DNA of 64,000 bases from Bacillus cereus group sp. RP43 (GTDB lineage Bacteria; Bacillota; Bacilli; Bacillales; Bacillaceae_G): assembly GCF_040459645.1 (NCBI RefSeq), contig NZ_JARVHQ010000001.1, positions 3,658,001 to 3,722,000 of the forward strand, written 5' to 3'. The notes beneath the pieces were generated by a model. The model was not told where the DNA came from. It made no database searches and saw only the letters and a list, made by a program, of their open reading frames with translations. Below are positions 55,523-64,000 of the stretch, piece by piece. Both the position numbers and the translations under genes were made by a program. The stretch's first letter is position 1, and each line of letters opens with the position of its first letter.

Positions 55523-57001
55523 TTATAATATAATCGCAATTAATCCGCCAGATCCTTCATTAATAATTCTTTCTAGCGTTTCTTTTAATTTATAACGAGC
55601 GTTTTCTGGCATTAGAGATAACTTCGCTTGAATTCCTTCTCTAACAATAGAGCTAAGAGAGCGTCCAAATATATCAGAATTCCAAATTGATAGCGGGTCA
55701 TCTTCAAAATCTTGCATCAAATAACGAACTAGTTCTTCACTTTGTTTTTCAGTACCGATAATCGGTTCAAATGTTGATTCTACATCCACTTTAATCATAT
55801 GAATAGACGGCGCAACCGCTTTTAATTTAACACCGAACCTTGAACCGTGACGAATAATTTCCGGTTCATCTAAGCTCATATCAGCTAACGCAGGCGCTGC
55901 TACTCCATATCCGGTTTGTTTTACCATCCGCAGGGCATCCGCCACTTGGTCATACTCTGTTTTCGCATGAGATAAATCGAGCATAAGCTTCAATAAATGA
56001 TCTTTCCCTCGAATCTCTACTCCTACTACTTCTTTTAAAATTTGATCATATAATTCATCTGGCGCATATAAATCAATCTCGGCCACACCTTGCCCCATAT
56101 CAATGCCAGCTAGACTTGCTCGATCAATAAATTCATATTGACTAAACTGCCAAACGACACGGTCCACATCACGAAGACGTTTTATATCCTTTACAGTCTC
56201 TTGAACCGCTTCCTGATAACTTTGGCGTAACCAATGTCCTTCATTTAGCACCATTACCCAGCTCGGAAGGTTTACATTCACTTCTAAAACCGGGAACTCG
56301 AATAACGCTTCTCGAAGTACGTTATACACATCTGTTTCTCTTAAACTCTCTACACTCATCGCAATTACTGGGATATCATATTCTTCTGATAAACTTTGAC
56401 GTAACTGCTCCGTATCTGGATGATATGGCTGTACAGTATTGATAATCATAATGAAAGGCTTTCCTACTTCTTTCAACTCATTTACAACGCGTTCTTCTGC
56501 CTCTATATAATCTCTTCTTGGAATTTCACCAATTGTTCCATCTGTTGTAATAACGACACCTATTGTTGAATGCTCTTGAATTACTTTACGTGTTCCGATT
56601 TCTGCAGCTTCATGGAATGGAATAGGCTCTTCATACCAAGGAGTATTAATCATGCGCGGACCATTCTCATCTTCATAGCCTTTTGCTCCTGGAACCGTAT
56701 ATCCAACACAATCTACTAATCGAATATTCACTTCAAGACCTTCATCTACTTCGATAGAAACCGCTTGGTTTGGAACAAACTTCGGTTCCGTCGTCATTAT
56801 TGTACGACCAGCAGCACTTTGAGGCAGTTCATCCTGCGCTCTTTGACGGTCTGACTCATTTTCAATATTGGGAATAACAACAAGTTCCATAAATTTTTTA
56901 ATAAATGTTGATTTCCCTGTTCGAACAGCTCCTACAACTCCAAAATAAATATCACCGCCTGTGCGTTCCGCAATATCTTTAAAAATATCTACCTTTTCCA
57001 A
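55523..57001 (-). CDS. spoIVA: Stage IV sporulation ATPase SpoIVA
   Basis: 492 residues, the standard length. TRAFAC-type P-loop G24-AVRTGKS31, then DCVGYTVPGAKGYEDENGPR and IINTVQPYHPDTEQ. SpoIVA polymerises on the forespore membrane in an ATP-dependent way to form the coat base. The ATG follows GAGGGAGGGAATCACTT. Expected to be sigma-E controlled; I could not fix the promoter. Confidence 0.97.
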   Translation of the reverse strand: MEKVDIFKDIAERTGGDIYFGVVGAVRTGKSTFIKKFMELVVIPNIENESDRQRAQDELPQSAAGRTIMTTEPKFVPNQAVSIEVDEGLEVNIRLVDCVGYTVPGAKGYEDENGPRMINTPWYEEPIPFHEAAEIGTRKVIQEHSTIGVVITTDGTIGEIPRRDYIEAEERVVNELKEVGKPFIMIINTVQPYHPDTEQLRQSLSEEYDIPVIAMSVESLRETDVYNVLREALFEFPVLEVNVNLPSWVMVLNEGHWLRQSYQEAVQETVKDIKRLRDVDRVVWQFSQYEFIDRASLAGIDMGQGVAEIDLYAPDELYDQILKEVVGVEIRGKDHLLKLMLDLSHAKTEYDQVADALRMVKQTGYGVAAPALADMSLDEPEIIRHGSRFGVKLKAVAPSIHMIKVDVESTFEPIIGTEKQSEELVRYLMQDFEDDPLSIWNSDIFGRSLSSIVREGIQAKLSLMPENARYKLKETLERIINEGSGGLIAIIL

Positions 57002-57194
57002 GTGATTCCCTCCCTCAATATTTTTGGGAATAATTCCACGTCTATAGTCAACTAATACCTTCTCTAACGTTGTCTATAATATCTGATATAATATAATGGT
57101 ATTCTAGAAGTTCGGACAATATATCATATAATTTTGTCCAATTTCATATGACTATTTAAAAATACCTTTTGTTTGCATCGCAAGTTGTATAACA

Positions 57195-57240
57195 TAAAAA
57201 ACCTTTCTTCTAGAACTTATTCACTAAAAGAAAGGTTCAT
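57195..57240 (-). terminator. yphF terminator
   Basis: AACCTTTCTT paired with AAGAAAGGTT (57228-57237), loop about 18 nt, followed by TTTTTTATG on the minus strand. The rest of the spoIVA-yphF gap (57002-57194) shows no ORF. Confidence 0.72.
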
Positions 57241-57243
57241 GAC

Positions 57244-57963
57244 TTATGATTTTAAAAAAATTGGTTCTCCATTTTTTACTGTGTATGGCAAAGAATATGC
57301 AGGAACAAACGGTGAATCCTTCGATAGTATACTCCGAATATCTTCACCTTCTTTAAATTGTCCTTCATTTTTTTTCAACGATTCATATAAGTCGATTCTA
57401 TAATCAACAAACAATTCTCCTTTTTCATTGATTACAAGAGGGAGACCTTTTCCTGAGTACGGACTTGTCACTTGTGGTACATCTTTATATCCTAGTTTTT
57501 TGAAGTCTAATTCATAAACACCATCTGCAATCACTTTTTTAAAAGGTGGATATTGATATTCATCACGATACATCCTTAGCTTCAATGCCACTTCTTGAAT
57601 TTGTTCCGCCATTCTCACATCAATTAACTTTACTGTCGGATTTTTTTCAACATCTATTAATACATATTGATATACCCCACCACTTTCATACGCATTCCCT
57701 GGCGCCTCTTGTATGTACCTTGGGGCAATTTTTTGAAAATCAATTGGATACTTCTGATAAATCGGCGTACTCATATCACGCGTCTTAATTGGTAATAAAC
57801 CATCTGTTTGCTCCTTATATGTATTAATGGCTTTTTGTACAACTTGCAACTGGTCTTCATAAGGAATAGCACTTTGTTTCATATTTTCTCTTGGATACAT
57901 ACACCCTGTTAAAATGCTCATGCAACAAAATATTAAAATAATATGGATTTTTTTCACTGACAA
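57244..57963 (-). CDS. yphF: Lipoprotein YphF
   Basis: 239 residues with a lipoprotein signal: KKIHIILIFCCMSILTGC, lipobox LTGC at about residue 21. The remainder is a soluble domain with repeated DFxKxxxR-type segments (PIDFQKIAPRYIQEAPGNAY; YELDFKKLGYKDVPQVTS). Matches YphF of bacilli by locus (between spoIVA and yphE). Function unknown. Confidence 0.87.
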   Translation of the reverse strand: MSVKKIHIILIFCCMSILTGCMYPRENMKQSAIPYEDQLQVVQKAINTYKEQTDGLLPIKTRDMSTPIYQKYPIDFQKIAPRYIQEAPGNAYESGGVYQYVLIDVEKNPTVKLIDVRMAEQIQEVALKLRMYRDEYQYPPFKKVIADGVYELDFKKLGYKDVPQVTSPYSGKGLPLVINEKGELFVDYRIDLYESLKKNEGQFKEGEDIRSILSKDSPFVPAYSLPYTVKNGEPIFLKS

Positions 57964-58023
57964 TCACCTTTTCATGCTAGTATGGACTGTTCCTTTTTGT
58001 AACATTTACCGACTACACATCCT

Positions 58024-58227
58024 TTATTGCTCAATAGGGCCACTAAATACAACAAGGAAAATAACAATTCCCGATACAATCATGAGGGTGTACGCTACTA
58101 AAGCTGTAATCCCTTTCAAAAATTTATTCTTCATTTTATGCCTACTTAATAAAATAAAACTTACTGCAAGAAACATAAATCCAATTGCTCCTAAAGCAAA
58201 CCACATTTTTATAAGCCCTTCCGACAT
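58024..58227 (-). CDS. yphE: YphE, DUF2768 membrane protein
   Basis: 67 residues with two membrane helices (WFALGAIGFMFLAVSFILLS and LVAYTLMIVSGIVIFLVVF) linked by a basic loop. Length equals B. subtilis YphE. It lies just upstream of yphF (60 nt), likely same transcript. Function unknown. Confidence 0.87.
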   Translation of the reverse strand: MSEGLIKMWFALGAIGFMFLAVSFILLSRHKMKNKFLKGITALVAYTLMIVSGIVIFLVVFSGPIEQ

Positions 58228-58339
58228 ATATACACCCCTTTACTTTTAATCTATTTTTATACTATTTTAACAAATTAAAATCTTTAAACAAATAAAAATC
58301 ATCATTTTGCCGTGAATTGATGATTTTTATTTAAAATAA

Positions 58340-58373
58340 TAAAACCGAAGCGCGTAATAATGCGCTTCGGTTG
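58340..58373 (-). terminator. spoVIF terminator
   Basis: AACCGAAGCGC/GCGCTTCGGTT stem with an ATTATTAC-type loop followed by TTATTATTTT on the minus strand, in the 227-bp spoVIF-yphE gap. Confidence 0.8.
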
Positions 58374-58454
58374 ACCAAATATGCCCTTAACAGCTCTATT
58401 CCCATTCTTTCATGACTATCATATGCATTCTCTAAACTCTTTGTTTCTCATAAA

Positions 58455-58706
58455 TTATTTTTTAAACATTTTACTTAACGAACCAAAATCCGCCGGCATA
58501 TTATTGTTAATAATCGCTTTTACAATTTGATCCTCTTGCTCTTTTGGCACTTCGCGTCCTGCCATTAGAGCAACTTGATGAATCAATTGACGCAGCACTT
58601 TCTCATCACGTAAATTCGCATTTTGTACAGATGATGCTAATTTAAAAATATCTTCTTTATTCACTTTTGCTTCCTTTTCAATGTTACTAAAAATGTTGTT
58701 ATCCAT
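58455..58706 (-). CDS. spoVIF: Stage VI sporulation protein F family
   Basis: 83 residues from MDNNIFSNIEKEAKVNKEDI, with GAGGAGAGGGTG 6 nt before the ATG. ASSVQNANLRDEKVLRQL and QEDQIVKAIINNN ... SLSKMFKK are the family's conserved parts. In B. subtilis SpoVIF is needed for late coat assembly with GerE. This copy may be a paralogue, since spoVIF is not at this locus in B. subtilis as far as I recall. Confidence 0.85.
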   Translation of the reverse strand: MDNNIFSNIEKEAKVNKEDIFKLASSVQNANLRDEKVLRQLIHQVALMAGREVPKEQEDQIVKAIINNNMPADFGSLSKMFKK

Positions 58707-58781
58707 TCTTTTCACCCTCTCCTCAAGTTACTCTTCATCCTATGCAAAAGTGAAAAATTGGTGAAAAGACCCATAAAAAAT

Positions 58782-58824
58782 AAAAAAGCGGTAGAAGTAC
58801 GAAATGTACTTCTACCGCTTTTTT
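58782..58824 (-). terminator. gpsA terminator
   Basis: AAAAAGCGGTAGAAGTAC/GTACTTCTACCGCTTTTT, an 18-bp stem with a short loop; it abuts the gpsA stop. Confidence 0.88.
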
Positions 58825-59846
58825 TATAACAAATCAGGTATCGCTTCAACTTCATGTTTTCGAACACGTCCCATCAATGAGCCTACTGTATCTTTTACAT
58901 TTTTCTCATTGAACAATACGTCATATAAAGCCGCTGTAATCGGCATTTCAACTTCCATTTTCTCTGCCAACTCATGAGCAGCTTTCGTTGTTCGTACACC
59001 TTCAACAACCATACCCATACTTTCTAACACTTCTTCTAAAGAGTGTCCTTTTCCAAGCATATTTCCTGCACGCCAATTTCGACTATGCACACTTGTACAA
59101 GTTACAATTAAGTCCCCCATACCAGTTAGACCAGCAAATGTCAGTGGATTTCCGCCCATCTTTCTTCCTAAACGAGCAATTTCCGTTAAACCACGTGTCA
59201 TTAATGCGGCTTTCGCATTATCACCTAATCCAAGTCCGTCAGTTATTCCCGCAGCTAGTGCAATAATATTTTTTAAAGCACCACCTAGTTCAACTCCAAC
59301 GATATCTGGGTTTGTATATACACGGAAATAGCTATTCATAAACAGATCCTGTACTTCCTCAGCCGCTTCCATACGTTTAGCTGCAGACGTAACAGTCGTC
59401 GCTTGGCGCAAACCTACTTCTTCAGCATGACTCGGTCCAGACAGTACAACAACATCTTTAATTAGGTTCTCTGGAATTTCTTCCTCAATCACTTCCGAAA
59501 TACGTTTTGACGTACCTGGTTCGATTCCTTTACTTGCATGAATCCAAGTAACTGGTTCTGTAACAATTTCTTTCATCTCTTGTAATACATCTCGGTACGC
59601 TTTCGTCGGTACTACTAGCAGTACTGTATTTACATCTACTAATGCTTCTTCTAAAGAAGAGTAGGCTACGATTGTGCTTGGCAATGTAATTCCTGGAAGA
59701 TATCGACTATTCTCATGTTTCGTATTAATCTCATCCATAAGTTCAGAACGATTTCCCCAAATACGTACATCATGCCCATTGTCAGCTAATACCATCGCTA
59801 ACGCTGTTCCCCAGCTACCTGCTCCTATTACTGTGATTTTTGTCAT
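58824..59846 (-). CDS. gpsA: NAD(P)-dependent glycerol-3-phosphate dehydrogenase
   Basis: 340 residues. The N-terminal nucleotide motif GAGSWGTALAMVLADNGH and GVELGGALKNIIALAAGITDG are clear. It supplies sn-glycerol-3-phosphate for phospholipids. Lies 18 nt after der, the conserved der-gpsA pair. A few GAGAGGATG bases precede the ATG. Confidence 0.97.
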   Translation of the reverse strand: MTKITVIGAGSWGTALAMVLADNGHDVRIWGNRSELMDEINTKHENSRYLPGITLPSTIVAYSSLEEALVDVNTVLLVVPTKAYRDVLQEMKEIVTEPVTWIHASKGIEPGTSKRISEVIEEEIPENLIKDVVVLSGPSHAEEVGLRQATTVTSAAKRMEAAEEVQDLFMNSYFRVYTNPDIVGVELGGALKNIIALAAGITDGLGLGDNAKAALMTRGLTEIARLGRKMGGNPLTFAGLTGMGDLIVTCTSVHSRNWRAGNMLGKGHSLEEVLESMGMVVEGVRTTKAAHELAEKMEVEMPITAALYDVLFNEKNVKDTVGSLMGRVRKHEVEAIPDLL

Positions 59847-59864
59847 AAAATCACATCCTCTCCA

Positions 59865-61175
59865 TTAGTCTCTTGCTCTAGCGATAATGTGAATCGGCGT
59901 TCCTACAAAACCGAACGCTTCACGTAAACGGTTCTTTAAGAAGCGCTCATATGAAAAGTGCATTAATTCTGTATCGTTTACAAATATAACAAATGTTGGT
60001 GGTTTTACCGCAACCTGTGTCGCATAGAAGATTTTCAGACGGCTACCATTATGAGTCGGCGTTGGATTCATCGCGACCGCATCCATAATTACATCATTTA
60101 ATACGTTCGTTTGTACGCGGATGCTATGGCTTTCATTTACTTCATTAATAACTGGTAATAATGTTTGTGTACGTTTTTTCGTTTTCGCAGATAAGAATAC
60201 AATCGGCGCATACTCTAAAAATTGGAAATGAGCGCGAATGTTTTCTTCAAATGCTTTCATTGTTTTTTCATCTTTTTTCACTGCATCCCATTTGTTTACG
60301 ACGATAATAACAGCACGTCCTGAATCATGAGCATATCCAGCGATTTTTTTATCCTGTTCAATAATTCCTTCTTCTCCGTCTAAAACGACTAAAACAACGT
60401 CAGAACGTTCAATCGCTCTAAGTGCACGAAGTACACTATATTTTTCTGTGCTTTCGTATACTTTCCCTTTTTTACGCATACCAGCTGTATCGATGATTAC
60501 ATAATCTTGATCATCTTTACTATATGGTGTATCGACAGCATCACGCGTCGTTCCCGCTATATTACTTACAATTACACGTTCTTGACCAAGAAGTGCATTT
60601 ACAAGTGATGATTTCCCTACGTTTGGACGTCCAATTAAAGAGAAACGGATTGTTTCATCGTCATACGCTTCTTCTTCAATCTTTGGAAAATGATTTGCAG
60701 CTTCATCTAACAAATCACCAAGTCCTAAACCGTGTGTACCTGAAATCGGGAATGGCTCGCCAAATCCTAATGCATAAAAATCATAAATATCACTACGCAT
60801 TTCTGGATTATCAACCTTATTTACCGCAAGTACAATTGGTTTTTTAGAACGGTATAAAATTTTAGCAACTTCTTCATCTGCTGCAGTTACACCATCGCGA
60901 CCATTCGTCATAAAAATGATAACATCTGCTTCATCAATCGCTACTTCCGCTTGTTGACGAATTTGTGTCAAAAATGGCTCGTCTCCAATATCAATTCCAC
61001 CTGTATCAATAATGTTAAATTCATGGTTTAACCATTCTCCCGCACTATAAATACGGTCTCGCGTTATACCTGGTATATCTTCTACGATTGAAACTCTTTC
61101 TCCAACAATTCTATTGAAAATAGTAGATTTCCCTACGTTCGGGCGGCCTACTATCGCTATTACTGGTTTCGGCAT
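59865..61175 (-). CDS. der: Ribosome-assembly GTPase Der (EngA)
   Basis: 436 residues. Two GTPase domains, P-loops GRPNVGKST (10-18) and GRPNVGKSS (about 183-191), with DTGGIDIG and [10 protein letters not shown] switch motifs, then a KH-like C-terminal domain. It is needed for 50S subunit maturation. First gene of der-gpsA. Confidence 0.98.
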   Translation of the reverse strand: MPKPVIAIVGRPNVGKSTIFNRIVGERVSIVEDIPGITRDRIYSAGEWLNHEFNIIDTGGIDIGDEPFLTQIRQQAEVAIDEADVIIFMTNGRDGVTAADEEVAKILYRSKKPIVLAVNKVDNPEMRSDIYDFYALGFGEPFPISGTHGLGLGDLLDEAANHFPKIEEEAYDDETIRFSLIGRPNVGKSSLVNALLGQERVIVSNIAGTTRDAVDTPYSKDDQDYVIIDTAGMRKKGKVYESTEKYSVLRALRAIERSDVVLVVLDGEEGIIEQDKKIAGYAHDSGRAVIIVVNKWDAVKKDEKTMKAFEENIRAHFQFLEYAPIVFLSAKTKKRTQTLLPVINEVNESHSIRVQTNVLNDVIMDAVAMNPTPTHNGSRLKIFYATQVAVKPPTFVIFVNDTELMHFSYERFLKNRLREAFGFVGTPIHIIARARD

Positions 61176-61212
61176 ATACTTTCATCCTTTCAACTTGCTT
61201 CTGTTTATTATG

Positions 61213-61241
61213 TAAAAAACCCTTCTTTGTGCAAGAAGGGA
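61213..61241 (-). terminator. Terminator upstream of der
   Basis: CCCTTCTT GTGCAAAG-type loop AAGAAGGG hairpin followed by TTTTTTACAT on the minus strand, ending the yphA-YIEGIA-capping transcript before der. Confidence 0.75.
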
Positions 61242-61299
61242 TTTGCATTCCAGAATATTTCTCAACGTATCAAAACACCTCACATTATACCACACGTTA

Positions 61300-61485
61300 C
61301 TAATGTTTCACAATAATATATACATTATCTTGTAAGCGATGTGCAATACCATCTAAAATAGCCTCTAAATTATTTGCAACAAATTCTAGTTCCTCTGTCG
61401 ACTCGCAAAGAAATAAAGGGGCACCACCTGCAAATTTCTCTGGCGTTGTTGTAATGACTGCGAGAATAACACTTTCTAACATCAT
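61300..61485 (-). CDS. Capping complex subunit for YIEGIA
   Basis: 61 residues (MMLESVILAVITTTPEKFAG ... DNVYIIVKH). Small soluble protein starting within 4 nt of the YIEGIA gene's stop (overlap 61482-61485), the constant partner arrangement for this family. The longer name comes from family databases; the biochemical role is not known to me. Confidence 0.82.
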   Translation of the reverse strand: MMLESVILAVITTTPEKFAGGAPLFLCESTEELEFVANNLEAILDGIAHRLQDNVYIIVKH

Positions 61486-62375
61486 CTCTTATCTCCCCTT
61501 CCTTTCGGAGCTTCTGATGACATATGAACAGCACTCTCTAATGTTGGTACATTCCCGATTACCCCTATCGCTTTTTCTGCATCTTGATCTTGCGGCAGAA
61601 CAAAAACCCCAACTCTCCCATCCTCTAAATCACGCTTCGCTAACGGTACAAGTGCCGGCGTTCCAGAATCTCTATATATTCCTAAAGCAACCGAAACATC
61701 ATGTAAAATAGCTTGACGTTGTCCTAAGTTTGAGATTGTAACCATCGCATCTATCGATTTCGGTTTCAAAATAAATCCCATTCCATATTTCATAATTTCT
61801 TCTTGCCTTGCTGGCAATCCAATATTCATAATGTAAATATTATCAATATAAAGTCCGGCTCCTTCAAAACGAAGTGGAACGTGCTCAATTTCTACAAGGT
61901 CATGAAGTCTTTTACCTGACATTAATTTTTTCGCAATGGAAAAACTTACTATACCAGTAATTACCCCAGCAATCCATGAATGGAATCCTATATACGCAAA
62001 CGTTGTTACAAACGACGTTAACATCGCCAAGTAGTTACGACTTTCAAATACTAATGCAATCCCTTCAATGTATGTATTACCACGTGGTACGAGCTCATAA
62101 CCATCTAATTGTTGAAGTGTATTTCTTTCCATATTGCGCACATCACGAAATTGCGTCGCTGCTAACGTAAGAAATGTAATTGCAGAGAAATCTTTTTTCA
62201 AAACAGACGGAATCGCAATTGCTCCTAAGGCAGCCGCAATTAATCCCATCGCGATATGAATAATTTTCCCGTGAAGCCTCGTCGGATATTGCCTCGTATC
62301 GGTACGAAGCATTAACACCCTAGTTATTGTACCTGCAATTACGCCACATAAAATAGCTGGTGTATATTCAGTCAT
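61482..62375 (-). CDS. yphB: YIEGIA family membrane protein (YphB-like)
   Basis: 297 residues. N-terminal membrane helices (AILCGVIAGTITRVLML; IAMGLIAAALGAIAIPSVL) are followed by the name-giving motif GNTYIEGIALVFESRNYLA and further helices, then a soluble C-terminus with LPQDQDAEKAIGVIGN. Found in spore formers next to a small capping protein. It overlaps yphA by 8 nt. Confidence 0.88.
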   Translation of the reverse strand: MTEYTPAILCGVIAGTITRVLMLRTDTRQYPTRLHGKIIHIAMGLIAAALGAIAIPSVLKKDFSAITFLTLAATQFRDVRNMERNTLQQLDGYELVPRGNTYIEGIALVFESRNYLAMLTSFVTTFAYIGFHSWIAGVITGIVSFSIAKKLMSGKRLHDLVEIEHVPLRFEGAGLYIDNIYIMNIGLPARQEEIMKYGMGFILKPKSIDAMVTISNLGQRQAILHDVSVALGIYRDSGTPALVPLAKRDLEDGRVGVFVLPQDQDAEKAIGVIGNVPTLESAVHMSSEAPKGRGDKR

Positions 62376-62979
62376 GTATTACCCTCGCCTTTCTTTTACG
62401 TGTTTTCCTCTTAAATTGTTCCATGTATACTGATGCCTTTGTAATCCAAAGTAAAATCGCCATAAATAAAGTGGAAACAGCAGCAACATCTAAAAAAGCT
62501 AAACTGCCATATTCATAAGGAAAATGTAATTTACGAAAAATAAGCGTCACCAACAATTCCCCTTGTAACATCCCTATATATAAAGAGCATAATCGTAATA
62601 TGCGATCCCCGTGCAATAAAACCGATGCATACACAAGCGCACCACTTAACAGCAACAACCTATCAACCACAATCCAAATTGGATCATATACTTCTAACAA
62701 ATGAAAGCTTGTATATAACATTGCAATGATAAGTGCCGAAAGTAAGGTATATAATTTTTTCCAAATAGAATATAACGTGATGCATACAAAAGAAATAATA
62801 CAAAGAAAAAGGGCATTTACCGATATCGTGAAAGAAGCAATCGTCACATTTAACGGAGAACAAATAATAAAAATTAATATACAAGCACTTATCTTCCAAC
62901 GAATAGATTCCTTTTTCATAAAAAAGGTCACGACAATCCAGCCTATCCAAGCAACAAAATAAAAAGTACTCCCATCCAT
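62368..62979 (-). CDS. yphA: YphA membrane protein
   Basis: 203 residues from MDGSTFYFVAWIGWI (ATG 62979 after AGGAGGTGAAGTG). Six or so hydrophobic helices and a strongly basic tail (KRKTRKRKARVIHD). Corresponds to B. subtilis yphA by position between ypzI and yphB. Function unknown. First gene of the yphA-yphB-capping operon. Confidence 0.87.
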   Translation of the reverse strand: MDGSTFYFVAWIGWIVVTFFMKKESIRWKISACILIFIICSPLNVTIASFTISVNALFLCIISFVCITLYSIWKKLYTLLSALIIAMLYTSFHLLEVYDPIWIVVDRLLLLSGALVYASVLLHGDRILRLCSLYIGMLQGELLVTLIFRKLHFPYEYGSLAFLDVAAVSTLFMAILLWITKASVYMEQFKRKTRKRKARVIHD

Positions 62980-63096
62980 CACTTCACCTCCTATGTTTTC
63001 CATTATGGGAACTTTTTATGAAAGTTAATCCTCCTTTTCTTTGTGCATAGTTTTTCCCATAACAGCAAAACTTTTAATAAGGAGGTGTAACTCACA

Positions 63097-63231
63097 ATGG
63101 GTAAAGATCGCCAAGAACGAAAGCTAAGAGAATCACGCCGCGTTGAATCTGATCGCGACCAATCACTTCAATATCCCGGTGCAACAAGTCTTGATACACC
63201 GGAGCAAGCTCGAAAGCAGAATCAGCATTAA
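63097..63231 (+). CDS. ypzI: YpzI family small protein
   Basis: A 44-residue ORF with AAGGAGGTG 8 nt upstream of its ATG. Highly charged: MGKDRQERKLRESRRVESDR then DQSLQYPGATSLDTPEQARK, resembling YpzI, which lies at this spot in B. subtilis. The plus-strand orientation is divergent from yphA. Its stop codon is 1 nt from the start of a truncated bcr1 repeat. Confidence 0.85.
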   Translation: MGKDRQERKLRESRRVESDRDQSLQYPGATSLDTPEQARKQNQH

Positions 63232-63306
63232 ATAAAGTAAAACTTCAGTGAAGGGGATCCATCCCCACTGATTATTAGCCCACACCAATCGGGCTTTTAT
63301 GGGCAA
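63232..63306 (+). repeat. Truncated bcr1-like repeat after ypzI
   Basis: Begins ATAAAGTAAAACTTCAGTG and continues ATCCCCACTGATTATTAGCC ... CAATCGGGCTTTTATGGGCA, matching the first 75-80 bp of the copy at 15703, then stops; the distal half and second ATAAA are missing. A ypzI terminator follows directly. Confidence 0.75.
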
Positions 63307-63308
63307 TA

Positions 63309-63348
63309 CAAAAAGACGGTTTCGATATTGTACGAAACCGTCTTTTTA
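63309..63348. terminator. Bidirectional terminator after ypzI
   Basis: AAAAAGACGGTTTCG/CGAAACCGTCTTTTT 15-bp stem with an 8-nt loop, T-rich on both strands; it ends ypzI from the left and the decayed gene from the right. Confidence 0.87.
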
Positions 63349-63364
63349 CACAATTATTTTATTT

Positions 63365-63499
63365 CTACTCGTAATATAATTCTTTTGTTTTCACATTATA
63401 AACCCTATCACTTGATGAGGCATCAATCGTAACTATACCTGTTGTTTTTTTAGAACATGTAATAACATAATACGTATGAAGAGAAGGATTTTTAACGCT
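63365..63499 (-). pseudogene. In-frame coding remnant downstream of the right-edge gene
   Basis: Forty-four sense codons (SVKNPSLHTYYVITCSKKTT ... VYNVKTKELYYE, stop 63367-63365) lie in the same frame as the gene at 63506, separated from it only by TAG-AGG-TAA. There is no ATG, GTG or TTG with a ribosome site to start it, yet the composition is protein-like. It looks like the former C-terminus of the same gene or of a neighbour, cut off by nonsense changes. Confidence 0.45.
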
Positions 63500-63505
63500 T
63501 TACCT

Positions 63506-64000
63506 CTATACGTACATAATCCGTCTCTCTATTTCATTTAACTTTCGCTCAACCTCTTTTTTCACGCCTACAATATCTTCTTTTTCTTCTGTAATTTCCC
63601 TACTCACAATGGTATTTCCTTGATCAGAAAGTAATACTACTTCAGCATTACTTAAGTTCACTTCATTTGATATATTAAAATAATAATTTACATATGAATC
63701 TTCCGATGGATTTTTATCTTCTCCTAATTCCCTTGGCAAAATTAGTGCTTCCATTCCACTTCCTGCATTCACCATTGGATTCCTATACAATTTATTCCCG
63801 ACTGCGATCGTAATATTCGCCGTTTTAATTGTTGATTGTACTGTTGTTGAACTAGAATCCCCTTCTCTTACATTTGAAGTTAATGAAGTTTCAACCTTTT
63901 TATTATATCCAGAAACCACTGTATCTTCTCTTATATTTCGTGCATGAATATTAACATCTTCACTATTATATGTAATGGGTCCTATCGTATTTTTATTATT
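63506..64000 (-). CDS. Uncharacterised protein, C-terminal part (start beyond right edge)
   Basis: 164 codons are open from the window edge to TAG at 63508-63506. The sequence is polar with beta-rich stretches (NIHARNIREDTVVSGYNKKV; TVQSTIKTANITIAVGNKLY; NAEVVLLSDQGNTIVSREIT) and a C-terminal basic helix (KKEVERKLNEIERRIMYV). I do not recognise a family. The end is followed by two in-frame stops and more coding-like sequence, so this copy may be truncated. Confidence 0.6.
   Translation of the reverse strand, partial: NNKNTIGPITYNSEDVNIHARNIREDTVVSGYNKKVETSLTSNVREGDSSSTTVQSTIKTANITIAVGNKLYRNPMVNAGSGMEALILPRELGEDKNPSEDSYVNYYFNISNEVNLSNAEVVLLSDQGNTIVSREITEEKEDIVGVKKEVERKLNEIERRIMYV

Noticed and set aside
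57111..57140. GGACAA...TTGTCC inverted repeat in the spoIVA upstream region
   Set aside because: It is a short AT-rich palindrome that I cannot tie to a promoter or a known regulator.

Overview
The window is a stretch of low-GC Firmicute chromosome. Its gene order closely follows the Bacillus subtilis region dynA–pbuX/xpt–rnpB–gpsB–ypsA–recU–ponA–dnaD–aspB–dinG–panBCD–birA–cca–bshA–dapB–qcrABC–aro–ndk–hepT–menG–hepS–folE–hup–spoIVA–gpsA–der–yphA. Intergenic bcr1-like repeats (AAAGTGAAACTT ends, ATAAA direct repeats), the CotD repeat architecture and the protein sequences point to the Bacillus cereus group. I cannot fix the species. No prophage, plasmid, insertion sequence, CRISPR array, tRNA or obvious defence island is visible, so this is mainly conserved vertical backbone, and what is new lies in small genes, leaders and repeats.

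Layout. 1–4.9 kb: 5' part of a dynamin-like gene (runs off the left edge), a bcr1 copy, a probable Fur-controlled 28-residue membrane peptide, a DUF418 membrane protein, and xpt-pbuX behind a guanine-type purine riboswitch. 5–11.5 kb: methionine aminopeptidase, a GNAT acetyltransferase, an M32 carboxypeptidase, a Rad3/XPD-type helicase, a 60-residue unknown and a THUMP rRNA methyltransferase. 11.7–17.8 kb: RNase P RNA, gpsB, ypsA, spore coat gene cotD, the yppG/F/E/D cluster, spore peptide sspM with a bcr1 element inserted at its stop codon, yppC and recU. 17.8–30 kb: ponA (PBP1), ypoC-nth-dnaD, ypmA-tseB-aspB, dinG, and panBCD behind a leader resembling the pan RNA motif plus an attenuator.

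30–40.9 kb: birA, cca, bshA, bshB1, mgsA, dapB and ypjD form a tightly packed, partly overlapping minus-strand operon for bacillithiol, lysine/peptidoglycan and tRNA maturation. A tandem repeat array, ypjC, a cysteine-free UDG-family protein, a membrane Zn protease, ypjB, a DUF1461 membrane protein and ypjA follow. 40.9–50.6 kb: qcrABC (menaquinol:cytochrome c reductase), ypiF, ypiB, ypiA, then a reduced aromatic cluster (aroC-aroB-hisC-aroA) without the trp genes, aroH, tyrA or cheR of the B. subtilis supraoperon. 50.8–57 kb: ndk, the menaquinone side-chain and ring-methylation operon hepS-menG-hepT with a heptanucleotide VNTR inside it, folE, hup and spoIVA. 57–64 kb: lipoprotein yphF, yphE, spoVIF, gpsA, der, the YIEGIA/capping pair, yphA, ypzI, a truncated bcr1 copy and a partial, apparently decayed gene at the right edge.

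Sporulation genes are scattered through the window (cotD, sspM, ypjB, spoIVA, spoVIF, yphA/yphB region). Housekeeping functions dominate: cell wall (ponA, gpsB, dapB), DNA repair and replication (recU, nth, dnaD, dinG), cofactors (panBCD, birA, bshA/bshB1, folE) and respiration (qcrABC, hepS/menG/hepT).
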